Counted from the stretch's first letter, positions 33,497 through 42,602 are shown. The stretch: DNA of 64,000 nucleotides from Luteimicrobium sp042670205 (GCF_042670205.1 NZ_JBHUWD010000010.1:32171-96170), one strand, 5' to 3'. Numbers and translations are program-made. The notes: generated from the letters alone by a model not told the origin.

Positions 33497-34773
33497 CCGA
33501 CCGGCTCGAGCACCTCGAGGCCGCCGAGGTAGCCGCGCAGGCCCTCGGGCACCACCACCGAGCCGTCCGGCTGCTGGTGGTTCTCGAGGATCGCGACGAT
33601 CCAGCGGGTCGTGGCCAGGGTGCCGTTGAGCGTGGCCACCTGGCGCGTCTCCGAGCGCCCGTCAGCCTCGACCCGCTCGCGGACGCCGAGGCGACGCGCC
33701 TGGAAGGTCGTGCAGTTCGACGTCGACGTCAGCTCGAGGTAGCGGTCCTGCGTCGGCAGCCACGCCTCGCAGTCGAACTTGCGCGCGGCGCTCGAGCCCA
33801 GGTCGCCCGCAGCGGTGTCGATCACGCGGTACGGCAGGCCGGCCTTCTGGAGCATCTGCTCCTCCCACGCGAGGAGGCGCTGGTGCTCGTCCGTCGCGTC
33901 CTCGATGCGGCAGTAGCTGAACATCTCGACCTTGTGGAACTGGTGGACCCGGATGATGCCCCGGGTGTCCTTGCCGTACGAGCCGGCCTCGCGGCGGTAG
34001 CAGGCGCTCCAGCCGGCGTAGCGCTTGGGCCCGTCCGACAGGTCGAGGATCTCGCCGCTGTGGTACCCCGCGAGCGCGACCTCGCTGGTCCCGACGAGGT
34101 ACAGGTCGTCGGTGCCGAGGTGGTAGATCTCGTCCGCGTGCTTGCCGAGGAAGCCCGTGCCGGCCATGACCTCGGGCTTGACGAGCGTCGGGGTGATGAC
34201 GGGCGTGAACCCGGCCGCGACCGCCTGGTCGACGGCCGCGTTGAGCAGCGCCAGCTCGAGGCGGGCGCCGACGCCGGTCAGGTAGTAGAAGCGCGCACCC
34301 GAGACCTTGGCCCCGCGCTCGGTGTCGATCGCGCGCAGGCCCTCGCCGAGCTCCAGGTGGTCGCGCGGCGTGAAGCCCTCCGCCGCGAAGTCGCGCGGCG
34401 TGCCTTCGTGCCGCAGCACCACGTAGTCGTCCTCGCCCCCGGGGGGCGCGCCCTCGACGACGTTCGCGATCTGGAACAGCAGCGCGTCGAGCTCCTCGCC
34501 CGCCGCGGTCGCGTCGGCCTGCAGCGACTTGACCTGCTCCGCGAGCTCCTTGGTGTGGACCAGGAGCGCCTGCTTCTCGTCGCCCTGGGCCTGCGCGACC
34601 TGCTTGCCGATCGCCTTCTGCTCGGCGCGACGCGACTCGAAGTCGGTCAGCGCGGAGCGGCGGCGCGAGTCCGCGTCGAGCGCGGCGTCGACGAGTGCGG
34701 GGTCGTCGCCGCGGGCGGTCTGGCTGGCACGGACCGTGTCCGGGTCCTCCCGGAGGAGCTTGAGGTCGATCAC
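33493..34773 (-). CDS. serS: Seryl-tRNA synthetase
   Basis: This 426-residue class II synthetase charges tRNA-Ser. The N-terminus MIDLKLLREDPDTVRASQTAR (GTG start read as Met) begins the coiled-coil arm that holds the long variable arm of tRNA-Ser. Motif 2 is ACYRREAGSYGKDTRGIIRVHQF, and motif 3 is TLATTRWIVAILENHQ. Length is normal. The GTG lies 7 nt after a TACGCT box, so the mRNA is probably leaderless. It is followed by the HAD gene, and two serine tRNAs lie elsewhere in the window. Confidence 0.98.
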   Translation of the reverse strand: MIDLKLLREDPDTVRASQTARGDDPALVDAALDADSRRRSALTDFESRRAEQKAIGKQVAQAQGDEKQALLVHTKELAEQVKSLQADATAAGEELDALLFQIANVVEGAPPGGEDDYVVLRHEGTPRDFAAEGFTPRDHLELGEGLRAIDTERGAKVSGARFYYLTGVGARLELALLNAAVDQAVAAGFTPVITPTLVKPEVMAGTGFLGKHADEIYHLGTDDLYLVGTSEVALAGYHSGEILDLSDGPKRYAGWSACYRREAGSYGKDTRGIIRVHQFHKVEMFSYCRIEDATDEHQRLLAWEEQMLQKAGLPYRVIDTAAGDLGSSAARKFDCEAWLPTQDRYLELTSTSNCTTFQARRLGVRERVEADGRSETRQVATLNGTLATTRWIVAILENHQQPDGSVVVPEGLRGYLGGLEVLEPVG

Positions 34774-34780
34774 GGGACCC

Positions 34781-34786
34781 AGCGTA
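34781..34786 (-). promoter_or_regulatory. -10 box, likely leaderless start of serS
   Basis: On the minus strand TACGCT ends 7 nt before the serS GTG (34773). Confidence 0.55.
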
Positions 34787-34859
34787 TCGGGGCGCGCCGA
34801 CGGTCCCGACCCCCTTTCCGCCCGGAGGAATCCGCCAGGTCGCGGAGGGCCCGTCCGGA

Positions 34860-34865
34860 TACGGT
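34860..34865 (+). promoter_or_regulatory. -10 box, likely leaderless start of the lipid kinase
   Basis: TACGGT ends 7 nt before the ATG at 34873. It is divergent from the serS box 73 bp away. Confidence 0.45.
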
Positions 34866-34872
34866 GGGGCCC

Positions 34873-36012
34873 ATGAGCGTGGGCTGGGAGACGTGGATCG
34901 GCGTGGCGGCGCTCGTCGTCGCGCTCGTCGCGCTCGTCGTCGCGCTCGTCGTCTACCTCCAGGCCCGCCGTGCCGGACGGCGCATGGGACGCCCCGCCCG
35001 GCGCTACGGCACGGGGCTCGGGCCGCGCGAGCAGGACGGGCCCGCCGAACGGCTCGTCGCGTTCGTCGCCAACCCGTCCAAGCCCGGCGTCACCGAGCTG
35101 CGGTCCACGCTCGTCGAGGCCTGCCTCGACGCCGCGCTGCCCGAGCCCCTCTGGTTCGAGACGACGGTCGAGGACCCGGGCCGCGGCCAGGCGCTGGACG
35201 CCCTCGCCGCCGGGGCGGACGTCGTCGTCGCGGTGGGCGGTGACGGGACGGTCCGCGCGGTCGCCGAGGCGATGGCGGGCAGCGGCAAGGCGATGGGGAT
35301 CCTCCCGCGCGGCACCGGCAACCTGCTCGCCCGCAACCTCGACATCTCGACGGCCTCGGTCGACGACGCGCTCGCGACCGTGCTCTCCGGGCACGACCGG
35401 CACGTCGACGTCGGCCGGCTGCGCGTCGACGAGTTCGCTGAGGAGCCCGAGCCCGGCAGCGAGGGCGCCCGCGACGTCGACCACGTGTTCCTCGTGATCG
35501 CGGGGCTCGGCTTCGACGCGGCGATGGTGGCCGACGCGGACCCCGCGCTGAAGTCCAGGGTCGGCTGGATGGCCTACTTCTTCGCCGGCGTCCGGCACCT
35601 GCACGGGCGGCGCACGCGCATGCGCATCGAGATCGACGACGCCCCCGCCGTCGAGACCCGGGTCCGCAGCCTCATGGTCGGCAACTGCGGGCTGCTGCCG
35701 GGCGGGATCACCCTCATCCCCGACGCCGTGATCGACGACGGCCGCCTCGACGTCGTCGCGATCGACGCGCGCGCGGGGCTCGTCGGCTGGGCGCAGGTGT
35801 TCGGGGAGGTCGTCATGCAGGGCATCGGGGTGTCGTCGGACAACCTGCCAGCGCGCGCAGGGCGGATCGACACCAGCCCGGCTCGCCGGGTCGTCGTCGA
35901 GGTCGACGGCACCGCCGGTGAGCACGTCCAGGTCGACGGCGACCTGCTCGGACGCGCCCGCCGCGTCACGGCGTGGGTCGAGCCCGGGGCGCTCGTCGTG
36001 CGGTCGGCCTGA
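34873..36012 (+). CDS. Diacylglycerol/sphingosine kinase-like lipid kinase
   Basis: This 379-residue protein begins with one membrane helix (WIGVAALVVALVALVVALVVYL), then a DAGK catalytic domain. The domain has FVANPSKPG, the nucleotide motif VAVGGDGTVRAVAEAM (about 117-132) and LPRGTGNLLARNL. The C-terminal beta sandwich ends EHVQVDGDLLG. It would phosphorylate a lipid or polyprenol-type alcohol at the membrane, in the YegS/DgkB family. The N-terminal anchor is an addition to the usual form. Confidence 0.93.
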   Translation: MSVGWETWIGVAALVVALVALVVALVVYLQARRAGRRMGRPARRYGTGLGPREQDGPAERLVAFVANPSKPGVTELRSTLVEACLDAALPEPLWFETTVEDPGRGQALDALAAGADVVVAVGGDGTVRAVAEAMAGSGKAMGILPRGTGNLLARNLDISTASVDDALATVLSGHDRHVDVGRLRVDEFAEEPEPGSEGARDVDHVFLVIAGLGFDAAMVADADPALKSRVGWMAYFFAGVRHLHGRRTRMRIEIDDAPAVETRVRSLMVGNCGLLPGGITLIPDAVIDDGRLDVVAIDARAGLVGWAQVFGEVVMQGIGVSSDNLPARAGRIDTSPARRVVVEVDGTAGEHVQVDGDLLGRARRVTAWVEPGALVVRSA

Positions 36013-36032
36013 CTGGCCGCCATCATCTCCGA

Positions 36033-36054
36033 CGATGGGGAGAGCTCCCCATCG
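36033..36054. terminator. 10-bp stem-loop between lipid kinase and toxin gene
   Basis: CGATGGGGAG pairs with CTCCCCATCG across a 2-nt gap. It lies 20 bp past the lipid kinase stop and 70 bp before the toxin ATG, so it could be a terminator or an operator for the toxin gene. Confidence 0.5.
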
Positions 36055-36124
36055 GCACGGTCGTGACCTGTGGTTATGCTCGGCGGGCTAGCGGTAGGCA
36101 GGGTCCGTCGAGCAGGGGGTAAGG

Positions 36125-37873
36125 ATGTCGCGTCCGAGCGATTGGTCGCCGGTGGGGTTGGACGTGGACCCGACGCCGGGAGATCCGGTGCTGGTGCTGT
36201 CCGGTGGCAGGGAGTATCAGGACGTCGCGGAGTCCATCGAGGGTGCGGCGTCGGCGATGGCGCGTCTTGATGTGGCGGGGGCTGTGTCGGCCGCGGTGGA
36301 CGCGTTGATGGACCGCAAGGAAGACACGATCGGTGAGGTCCGGAAGGCGCACGCCCGGTATCAGGCCGCGGGTGACGCGCTGGTGTCCTATGCGGGGACG
36401 TTGGAGCAGGTGCAGTCCGACACGTTGGCCGCGTTGAACAAGGCTCGGGGTGCGCACGCTGATGCTGCTGACGCGTCCCGGACCCAGTCCTACTACCAGG
36501 ACCTGGCCGAGTCGGAGTCCGACACGGCGACCAAGACGGCGTACAAGCACAAGGCTGAGACCGCGGCGAACGGTGCCGCGTCGGCCCAGCATGTGATCGC
36601 CGGGGCGCAGGACGACATCAACTCCGCGGTCCACACGAGGGACCGGGCGGCGGACAGTGCTGCGGATCAGATCAACGAGATCACCTCCCACGATGATCTG
36701 AACGACTCGTGGTGGGACAACTGGGGTTCCAAGCTGGTCGCCGCGATCGCCGACATCGCCGACCTCGTGTCGACCATTGCGGGGATCTTGGCGGTGGTGG
36801 TGGCGTTCATCCCCGTCGTCGGGACCGCCCTCGCCGGTGTCCTCATCGTCGTGGCCGCGGTGGCGGCGATCGTCAGTGCGCTCGCGAACATCGCCCTGGC
36901 CGCGACCGGGGAACGGTCGTGGGGTGAGGCGGGGATCGCGATCGCCGGCGCGGCCCTGTCGGTGATCGGGCTCGGCGCCGCGGCGAAGGCAGCGACCGGG
37001 ATCTCCAAGGCCGCGTTCAAGGCCGGTGCCCGCGAGACCATGGTCGGACTCAAGGGCGGGTTGAAGGGCGGGCTGAAGGGCTTCGGGAAGAAGGCCTGGT
37101 GCAAGGTGCGCTTCGGGGCGTGCTTCACCGCCGGCACCCTGGTCCGCACCCCCGACGGGGACAAGGCGATCGAGGACCTCCGGCCCGGGGACAAGGTCTG
37201 GACCCGCAACATCCAGACCGGGCTGGACGAGCTCCAGATCGTCGAAGAGTCCCTCGTCCGGGACGTCGAAGCGCTGTTCGACGTCACCATCGGCGGCAAC
37301 GTCGTCACGACGACGGCCGAGCACCCCTTCATGGTGCAGGAACGCGGCTGGGTCTCGGCCGACGAGCTGCAGCCGGGCGACCTCCTCGTCACCCCCACGG
37401 GAACGGTCGCGGTCCGGGACGTCGCGGTCCGGTTCGCGCCGGAGACGGTCTACAACCTCCGCGTCACCGGGAACCACACCTACTACGTCCTGGCCGGGGA
37501 CACGTTCGTCCTCGTCCACAACGCCGGCGGGTACAGCGAGCCGGTCCAGAACCTCATCGACGCCATGTCCCACGGCGTCAACAGCGCGAACCCCATCGGC
37601 GACGGCACCGCGCTCGCCGCCGCGAGCCACCAGGTGAAGACCGGTGAGCTGGTCGAGGGCATCGACCACGTCAAGAGCACGCAGCAGTACAAGAACCGCC
37701 TCGTGAAGATGCGCGACGGCGTCCCGATCGGACCGACCAGACGCACCGCGCAGGTGATCCCGCTGACGGACGTCGACCGGCAAGGCGTGCACGGCCTGAT
37801 CAAGGCGATCGACGACGCGCACGCCGGCCAGTACACGAAGCTCACCGACTACGGAATCCGAGGTTGCGCATGA
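36125..37873 (+). CDS. Secreted polymorphic toxin with HINT processing domain
   Basis: This 582-residue protein starts RPSDWSPVGLDVDPTPGDP, the signature of the putative type VII-secreted N-terminal domain of actinobacterial toxins. A helical region of about 190 residues follows, then a hydrophobic patch (about 205-265: AGILAVVVAFIPVVGTALAGVLIVVAAVAAI) and a pretoxin HINT domain. HINT runs from Cys333 (CFTAGTLVRTPDGDKAIEDL) through AEHPFMV to FVLVHN (Asn466). The C-terminal 116 residues (467-582) are the presumed toxin and I do not recognise them with confidence. A pattern around GELVEGIDHVKSTQQYKNRL weakly recalls type-28 polymorphic toxin domains. The first 600 bp use more T-ending and less typical codons than neighbours, suggesting acquisition. 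GGGGG lies 5 nt before the ATG. Confidence 0.85.
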   Translation: MSRPSDWSPVGLDVDPTPGDPVLVLSGGREYQDVAESIEGAASAMARLDVAGAVSAAVDALMDRKEDTIGEVRKAHARYQAAGDALVSYAGTLEQVQSDTLAALNKARGAHADAADASRTQSYYQDLAESESDTATKTAYKHKAETAANGAASAQHVIAGAQDDINSAVHTRDRAADSAADQINEITSHDDLNDSWWDNWGSKLVAAIADIADLVSTIAGILAVVVAFIPVVGTALAGVLIVVAAVAAIVSALANIALAATGERSWGEAGIAIAGAALSVIGLGAAAKAATGISKAAFKAGARETMVGLKGGLKGGLKGFGKKAWCKVRFGACFTAGTLVRTPDGDKAIEDLRPGDKVWTRNIQTGLDELQIVEESLVRDVEALFDVTIGGNVVTTTAEHPFMVQERGWVSADELQPGDLLVTPTGTVAVRDVAVRFAPETVYNLRVTGNHTYYVLAGDTFVLVHNAGGYSEPVQNLIDAMSHGVNSANPIGDGTALAAASHQVKTGELVEGIDHVKSTQQYKNRLVKMRDGVPIGPTRRTAQVIPLTDVDRQGVHGLIKAIDDAHAGQYTKLTDYGIRGCA

Positions 37874-38241
37874 CCAGTCCCGACGAACGGTTCTCGCTCG
37901 AGCTGGCCGAGCGCTTCCCGGCGCTCGGCACGAACATCGACTTCTACTACGACGCCCCGGACGAGTTCCTCGCCCACGTCTACTTCGGCGTCGACGTCAC
38001 CCCGAAGGTCGTGGCGGCGTACCTCGCCGAAGCCGACGGTCGGACGCCTGCCGTCGACTGGCGCGCGGTGCTCGCCTTCCTCGACGAGCAGGCGCGCACG
38101 GGCGGCAACGACGTCAAGACCGTCATCGGGACCTCGTTCCTGTTCCAGCTGCCGAACCCGGGGCAGGCCGGGTACGGCATCGTCGATGCCCTCCCGGACG
38201 AGCTGGCCCGGCTCTTCCGGCTCGCTCGGCCCGGCGGCTGA
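37870..38241 (+). CDS. Candidate immunity protein of the HINT toxin
   Basis: This 123-residue acidic protein has an ATG that overlaps the toxin stop by 4 bp (ATGA). That is the usual arrangement of a cognate immunity gene. It is predicted mixed helix/strand and cytoplasmic (LELAERFPALGTNIDFYYDA, LPDELARLFRLARPGG). The internal sequence DVKTVIGTSFLFQLPNPGQAGYGIVDALP resembles small proteins often found next to polymorphic toxins. I do not recognise a named family with confidence. A TTG 6 nt upstream is possible but less likely. Confidence 0.75.
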   Translation: MTSPDERFSLELAERFPALGTNIDFYYDAPDEFLAHVYFGVDVTPKVVAAYLAEADGRTPAVDWRAVLAFLDEQARTGGNDVKTVIGTSFLFQLPNPGQAGYGIVDALPDELARLFRLARPGG

Positions 38242-38367
38242 GGCACGCCGGCCCCGGTGGTCGCCCGACCTCCCCGGATCGGACCCCACGGGGCGGACCT
38301 GTGGGGATGCGGTGCGGATGCGTCCGACGGCGCCCGCCCCCGGCCGGGCCGCGCAGCCGCGCTCCCC

Positions 38368-38373
38368 TAGGCT
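38368..38373 (+). promoter_or_regulatory. -10 box, likely leaderless start of the large membrane protein
   Basis: TAGGCT ends 7 nt before the GTG at 38381, with no Shine-Dalgarno sequence. Confidence 0.5.
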
Positions 38374-38380
38374 GGGGGCC

Positions 38381-40783
38381 GTGCCGACCGCCCTCTCGAC
38401 GCCCGCTGCCCGCCCTCGACGCCGGCTCCTCGGGCGGACGTCCGCCCTGGTCGCGGCCGTCGCGGTCGCGCTCGGGCTCGCCGGTGCGCTCGGCGCGGGC
38501 AGCGCGACCGCCAGCACGCAGGCGGCCGCGGCCGCGTCCGACGCCGCCGCCACCGCACCGTTCGTGCTCGTGGGCACCGGTGGCGTGCAGCCCGACGACG
38601 TCTCGCCGACCGCCACCCCGAACATCTGGCGCGCGCTCGGCGGCGAGACGAAGGACGCGTCGGCCCCTCCCGTCGCCGTCGCACCGGGGGCGAACGTCGT
38701 CCGGTCCGTGCGGTCGAGCACGTGCCCTGCCGACGGCTGGCTCGCGGTGTCGTCGGGCCGGCGCGCGGGCGACATCGCCCCGAACGTGCAGCCGACGTGC
38801 CGGACGCTCGAGGACCCTACGGGCCAAGCCGTGCCCGCCTGGGCGGAGTACCAGGACGCCGTCGCGCACCAGGGCTTCGACGCCGTCCCCGGCGCCCTCG
38901 GCGACGCCGTGGAGAAGTCGGGTCTCAACGCGACGTCGATCGGCCCGGGCGCGGCGATCGCGCTCGCCGACCACGACGGCGCCGTCGTGGGGACGCACGT
39001 GGACGGGCCGTCGAGCGCGCAGGGCCTCCAGGACGCCGTCGAGTCGGCGCTCGGGTCGTCGACGCTCGTCGTCGTCGACGCGGGGGCCGTGCTCGACCCG
39101 ACCGCGAAGCCCGACGAGGAGCCGCTCACCCCCGAGACCGTCGCGGCCGACCACGCGCGCCAGGTCAAGGACGTCGACGCCCGCATCGGGGCGGTCCTCG
39201 CCGCGGTCGCCGCGTCGCCGCGCGCGAACGACACGTCCGTCCTGGTCGCGTCGCTCGCCGACTCGAGCCGCACCCCCCACCTCCAGCTCGCCCTCGGCGC
39301 GGGACCCGCGCTGTCCACCCACGGCGATGCGAGCGGCGGGACGACGGTCCTCGCGTCGACGTCGACGCGGCAGCCCGGCATGGTCCAGGACACGGACGTC
39401 CTGCCGACCGTCGTGCAGGCCGTCGGGATCCGGGACCAGGTGGCGTCGACCGCCGTCGTCGGCTCGCCCATCGGGACGGCGCACAGCGCCGCGACGGGGA
39501 CGGACCGCCTCGACCCCCTCGTCGACGCGAGCGTGCACGCGTCGAAGGTCCGTCCGCTCATCGCGAACTTCTACCTCCTGCTCATCCTCGCGAACCTCGC
39601 GCTCTACGCGTTCGTCACCGTGGTGCTGCGGCTCGACGCGAAGCGCCTCGGGGCGCTCGGCCGGTGGCTGCGGGAAAACCCGTCCGGCGTCCTGCGCGGC
39701 CTGGTGGCCGTGGGCATCGCGCTGGGCTCGGTGCCGGTCGCGACGACGCTCGCCAACGCGGTCCCCTGGTGGCACGCGGGCGCACCCGCGTGGACCCTGA
39801 CCGCCGTGGTGGTGGGGCTCGACCTCGTGATCACGGTCGTCGCGATGCTCGTGCCCTGGCGGCGCGCCCCGCTGTGGCCGTTCGGCGTCGTCGGGGGGAT
39901 CACGGCGCTCGTCCTGGCCGTCGACGTGCTCGGCGGCGCGCCGCTCCAGCTCTCGGGGCTCATGGGCACGCAGCCGCTCGTCGCGGGTCGCTTCTACGGC
40001 ATGAACAACACGTCGTACGCGCTGTTCGGGACGGCGTGCGTCATGGTGACGGTCGCGCTCGTGAATCCCCTCGTGCTGCGCGGGCGACGGGCCGCGGCGG
40101 CTGCGGTGGTCGCCGTCGTCGGGGTGGTCGCGACCGCGCTCGACGGCCTGCCGTCCATCGGCGCCGACTTCGGCGGCCCGCCCGGGCTCGTCGCCGGGTT
40201 CGCGCTCCTCGCGCTCATGGCGGCCGGCATCAAGCTCACGTGGCGCCGCGTGCTCGCGGTGCTCGGGGCGGCGGTGCTCGTCGTGGTCGCGCTCGCGGTC
40301 GCCGACTGGCTCCGCCCCCCGGACGACCGCACCCACCTCGGACGGTTCGTCGACGACTCGCTGCACGGCGAGCTCTGGCACATCGTGCAGCGCAAGCTCG
40401 CCCAGAACGTCGACACGCTGAGCAACAACCTCACGCTCGTCGCGATCGCGGGCCTGCTCGTCGTCGTCTACGTGCTGGGGCGGCCGCTGCGCGGCGCGCT
40501 CGCGCACCCGGCCGGCGGCCCGCTCGAGTGGATCACCACGGACGCGCCGCTGAGCCAGCTCAACGCCTACGCGCCCATGCTGCGACCCGGCATCATCGCG
40601 ACCGGGGTGGTGCTCGGGATCGGGTTCCTCGTCAACGACTCGGGGATCCTCGTGCCCGCCACGGGCATCGTCCTCGCGCTGCCCGTGCTGCTCGCGGTCT
40701 ACGCGAACTGGCTGCGGGACGTCAGGATGCGGGGTGGTGCGGCCGCACCACGTCCACGGTCCGACGCACCCGCCGCGCGCTGA
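38381..40783 (+). CDS. Large envelope protein: extracellular alkaline-phosphatase-like half plus multi-helix membrane half
   Basis: This 800-residue protein has an N-terminal signal/anchor (LVAAVAVALGLAGALGAGSATA), then about 350 extracellular residues with the beta-alpha rhythm of alkaline-phosphatase-like folds (FVLVGTGGVQPDDV, STLVVVDAGAVLD, DTSVLVASLADSSRTPHLQL). From about 390 to 790 there are about ten hydrophobic helices (FYLLLILANLALYAFVTVVL and others) with a conserved-looking GRFYGMNNTSYALFG. I know this as an uncharacterised actinobacterial type and assign no activity. The 3' end overlaps the convergent GT2 gene by 62 bp. Confidence 0.8.
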   Translation: MPTALSTPAARPRRRLLGRTSALVAAVAVALGLAGALGAGSATASTQAAAAASDAAATAPFVLVGTGGVQPDDVSPTATPNIWRALGGETKDASAPPVAVAPGANVVRSVRSSTCPADGWLAVSSGRRAGDIAPNVQPTCRTLEDPTGQAVPAWAEYQDAVAHQGFDAVPGALGDAVEKSGLNATSIGPGAAIALADHDGAVVGTHVDGPSSAQGLQDAVESALGSSTLVVVDAGAVLDPTAKPDEEPLTPETVAADHARQVKDVDARIGAVLAAVAASPRANDTSVLVASLADSSRTPHLQLALGAGPALSTHGDASGGTTVLASTSTRQPGMVQDTDVLPTVVQAVGIRDQVASTAVVGSPIGTAHSAATGTDRLDPLVDASVHASKVRPLIANFYLLLILANLALYAFVTVVLRLDAKRLGALGRWLRENPSGVLRGLVAVGIALGSVPVATTLANAVPWWHAGAPAWTLTAVVVGLDLVITVVAMLVPWRRAPLWPFGVVGGITALVLAVDVLGGAPLQLSGLMGTQPLVAGRFYGMNNTSYALFGTACVMVTVALVNPLVLRGRRAAAAAVVAVVGVVATALDGLPSIGADFGGPPGLVAGFALLALMAAGIKLTWRRVLAVLGAAVLVVVALAVADWLRPPDDRTHLGRFVDDSLHGELWHIVQRKLAQNVDTLSNNLTLVAIAGLLVVVYVLGRPLRGALAHPAGGPLEWITTDAPLSQLNAYAPMLRPGIIATGVVLGIGFLVNDSGILVPATGIVLALPVLLAVYANWLRDVRMRGGAAAPRPRSDAPAAR

Positions 40784-41705
40784 TCGCGAGCTGCACGTCG
40801 CGGTACTGCGCCGCGCGGTGCAGCTGGCCCTTGAAGTCCTTGCCCGACGGGCGGTGGCGCAGCTCGCACGGGATCTCGACGGCCACGTAGCCCTGCCGCA
40901 GCAGGTCGATCGTGAGCCCGACCTCGACGCCCCACCCGCGAGCCAGCGGCGTCGCGGCCTCGAACGCCTGCCGGGTCATGCAGCGCATCCCCGACAGCGG
41001 CTGCGTGGGGGTCCAGCCCGTCATGCCCGCGATGGCGCGGCGGGCGGCGCCCACCACGAAGCCGTGACCGCCCGCGCCGACCTGCGGCGGGATGATCGCG
41101 ATCGCCATGTCGGCCACACCCTCGAGCACGGGCGGGACGAGCGGCGCGGTGTTGACCGCGGTGTCCGCGAGGTCCGCGTCGATGAACAGGAGCACGCGCT
41201 CGGGGCGCCCGGGGACGTCGCGCATCGCGACGACCGCGGCGCCCGTCTCCATCGCCGAGGCCTTGCCGCGGTTGTGCGAGTGCCGCACGACGACGGCGCC
41301 CGCCTCGCGGGCGACGTGCTGGGTGTTGTCCTCGGAGCCGTCGTCGACCACGAGGACGAGGTCCACGTTGGGGATCGCCCGCGCCGAGCGGACCGTCGCG
41401 GCGATGCGCCGGGCCTCGTCCTTGGCCGGGATCACGACGGCGACGCGCTGCCGGAACCGTCCGGGCTGCGCACCCTCCGGCGCCTGGGGGCGTGGCGTCT
41501 TGGCCACGGGAAGGGTTCCCGACGACGCGCCGGGCGTGCCCGCCGCCCCGGCGGGCCCGCTATCCCCGGTGTCGTCGGCCGCGGCCTCGCCGGCCGCGGC
41601 AGGAGCCTTCGAGGCACCCGCCTCGACGCCGACCTCCCCTGCCGCGTCGGACGTCGGAGCGGCGCCGATGTCTGACCTGTCGCGCTGCTTCCTCGTCACG
41701 TTCAT
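40722..41705 (-). CDS. Family 2 glycosyltransferase
   Basis: This 327-residue GT-A glycosyltransferase has an Ala/Pro-rich N-terminal tail of about 90 residues. The nucleotide-sugar site follows: VAVVIPAKDEARRIAATVRS, VVDDGSEDNT and the metal site FIDADLAD. The C-terminal acceptor part includes PLSGMRCMTRQAFEA and GWGVEVGLTIDLLRQGY. It resembles dolichol-phosphate-mannose-synthase and glucosyl-3-phosphoglycerate-synthase-like enzymes. The ATG at 41705 has no strong ribosome site. The DUF5926 gene lies 61 bp upstream on the same strand, a recurring actinobacterial pair. Confidence 0.9.
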   Translation of the reverse strand: MNVTRKQRDRSDIGAAPTSDAAGEVGVEAGASKAPAAAGEAAADDTGDSGPAGAAGTPGASSGTLPVAKTPRPQAPEGAQPGRFRQRVAVVIPAKDEARRIAATVRSARAIPNVDLVLVVDDGSEDNTQHVAREAGAVVVRHSHNRGKASAMETGAAVVAMRDVPGRPERVLLFIDADLADTAVNTAPLVPPVLEGVADMAIAIIPPQVGAGGHGFVVGAARRAIAGMTGWTPTQPLSGMRCMTRQAFEAATPLARGWGVEVGLTIDLLRQGYVAVEIPCELRHRPSGKDFKGQLHRAAQYRDVQLAISARRVRRTVDVVRPHHPAS

Positions 41706-41766
41706 CAGCCTAGTCGAGTCAAGAGTTGGACGCAGATTCCCCTGCGCACAGGCAAGAGGGCGTGTC

Positions 41767-42588
41767 TCACCGGAGGGTGACCTGGCGCGCCACGATGCCC
41801 GCGCGGGCGCGGCGCTCGTTGGCGTCGAGCGGCGCGTCGGCGGCGATCGCCTCGTCGAGCGTGGCCTTGAACGCCGCCGCCGGCTCCTCGAGGTCCGCCG
41901 CCTCCGTGCCGCGCGGCAGCTCCCACACCGGGACGACCAGGCCGGACGAACGGAACGCCCCGACGAACTTGCCGCCCGCGAAACCGCTGGCACGACGCGC
42001 CTGCAGCCGGGCCAGCGCGTCGATGACCGTGTCCTCGTCCTCGGGCCGCGCCCAGCGCAGGAACTCGCGGTTCATGCGGCACCAGTAGGCCGACGGCACC
42101 GACGCGAGCTTGACCGTCGGGATGATGGACTCCGCGGCCTGCTCGAGCGACGCCTCGACCTCGTCGGTCCGCTCGGCGCCTCCGTCGAGCCAGTACTCGA
42201 AGCCGTCCTGCACGGTGACCTCGAACGGCACCGTGAGGTCGAGGACGTCCTGGAGGCGCGGGCCGTCGGCCGGCGGGTCGATGAGCACCGACGTGCCGGG
42301 CTCGCTCGCGAGCGCCTCGAGCAGCGCGGCGGCGAGGTAGCGGCTCGTGTCGTTCGACGCGCCCACGCCCTGGAGCGCCAGCAGGACGGTGCCGTCCTCG
42401 CGGTGCAGAGCCTGCCAGCCGCCCGGGAGGACGGTCGTCACGACGACGTCCCTCGAGCCGTGCTCCGCCGTCGTGCGGGCGGTCGCTGTCGCGGCGGGGA
42501 CGACCTCGCGCATCGCGACCCAGTCCGGCTCGCCGGGGAGTCCCTCGAAGGGGCGCAGCACGAAGTCGGTCGCAGTAGAGGACGCCAT
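41767..42588 (-). CDS. DUF5926 family protein
   Basis: This 273-residue soluble protein is conserved across actinobacteria next to a GT2 gene. Recognisable segments are WVAMREVVPAATATARTT near the start, VTTVLPGGWQALHREDGTVLLALQ in the middle and YWCRMNREFLRWARPEDED near the end. No catalytic motif is evident and function is unknown. The ATG is placed by a TAGACT box 8 nt upstream. The starts of this gene and the divergent acetyltransferase are only 51 bp apart. Confidence 0.85.
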   Translation of the reverse strand: MASSTATDFVLRPFEGLPGEPDWVAMREVVPAATATARTTAEHGSRDVVVTTVLPGGWQALHREDGTVLLALQGVGASNDTSRYLAAALLEALASEPGTSVLIDPPADGPRLQDVLDLTVPFEVTVQDGFEYWLDGGAERTDEVEASLEQAAESIIPTVKLASVPSAYWCRMNREFLRWARPEDEDTVIDALARLQARRASGFAGGKFVGAFRSSGLVVPVWELPRGTEAADLEEPAAAFKATLDEAIAADAPLDANERRARAGIVARQVTLR

Positions 42589-42596
42589 GGGGCCCG

Positions 42597-42602
42597 AGTC
42601 TA
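42597..42602 (-). promoter_or_regulatory. -10 box, likely leaderless start of the DUF5926 gene
   Basis: On the minus strand TAGACT ends 8 nt before the ATG at 42588. Confidence 0.45.

Noticed and set aside
37121..37522. Intein
   Set aside because: The HINT domain is preceded by toxin-delivery sequence and followed by Ala after Asn466. There is no host protein split and no homing nuclease, so it is a pretoxin HINT.
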